A DNA stretch of 33,201 nucleotides from Porticoccus sp. (lineage in GTDB: Bacteria > Pseudomonadota > Gammaproteobacteria > Pseudomonadales > Porticoccaceae). How positions within the stretch are numbered: the first letter of the stretch is position 1; each line of letters starts with the position of its first letter. Shown piece by piece: positions 33,148-33,201 of this stretch. A model generated the notes under the pieces. The model searched no databases and had not been told where the DNA came from. It saw only the letters and a list, made by a program, of their open reading frames with translations. The position numbers and the translations under genes were made by a program. Location of the stretch: NCBI GenBank assembly GCA_002733125.1, contig NVUM01000012.1, forward strand, positions 62,971-96,171, in the 5' to 3' direction.

Positions 33148-33201
33148 TGGCAATCATTTCAACCTGTCTTGAAGGTTGTTCGCATCAATCGTCAGCTGGG
33201 C
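33148..33201. other. Right edge, nothing identified
   Basis: These last bases lie upstream of the ATP-grasp/phosphatase gene. They are too short to show a promoter or another gene with confidence. Confidence 0.3.

Overview
The window is a nearly complete exosortase A (XrtA/EpsH-type) exopolysaccharide locus of a Gram-negative bacterium. It probably comes from a gammaproteobacterium: the gene set, the lipoprotein and outer-membrane signals and the WbpP-like epimerase all fit, but nothing in the sequence fixes the genus. No rRNA, tRNA, CRISPR array, transposase or phage gene was seen.

Layout. At the left edge (minus strand) is the start of a WbpP/TviC-like UDP-GlcNAc 4-epimerase. Divergent from it is the two-component pair prsK-prsR (membrane histidine kinase and sigma-54 activator). 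A polyprenyl glycosylphosphotransferase converges on prsR. Beyond a 475-bp divergent control region, a long plus-strand run begins with the export lipoprotein, the chain-length protein, the tyrosine autokinase, an outer-membrane barrel, wecB, a polysaccharide deacetylase and a FemAB-like protein. It continues with glycosyltransferase 1, exosortase A fused to an EpsI domain, glycosyltransferase 2, an asparagine-synthase-like amidotransferase, glycosyltransferase 3, a further family 4 glycosyltransferase, a CapK/PaaK-like adenylate-forming enzyme, an O-antigen-ligase-like membrane protein and a family 2 glycosyltransferase. Most of these genes overlap or lie within a few bases of each other, which indicates a translationally coupled operon.

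After the polysaccharide genes come a secreted di-heme, beta-propeller protein resembling the alpha subunit of hydrazine synthase, and an hflK-hflC-like pair. A strong hairpin ends that strand. On the minus strand follow a membrane-anchored alpha/beta hydrolase and, upstream of it, an ATP-grasp ligase fused to a low-molecular-weight tyrosine phosphatase.

Working model. WecB and the WbpP-like epimerase supply modified UDP-HexNAc. The glycosylphosphotransferase starts the lipid-linked unit and the glycosyltransferases extend it. Deacetylase, FemAB, amidotransferase and CapK-like enzymes decorate it, and the O-ligase-like protein polymerises or transfers it. The chain-length protein, BY-kinase, export lipoprotein and barrel move it to the surface. 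Exosortase A processes PEP-CTERM proteins, none of which is encoded here. PrsK-PrsR presumably control the system with RpoN. The phosphatase domain at the right end is a plausible counterpart of the BY-kinase.

The least conventional points are a 14-bp tandem repeat at a stop/start junction (21874-21930), the ATP-grasp/phosphatase fusion, the HzsA-like di-heme protein beside a polysaccharide operon, and structured leaders before the O-ligase and di-heme genes.
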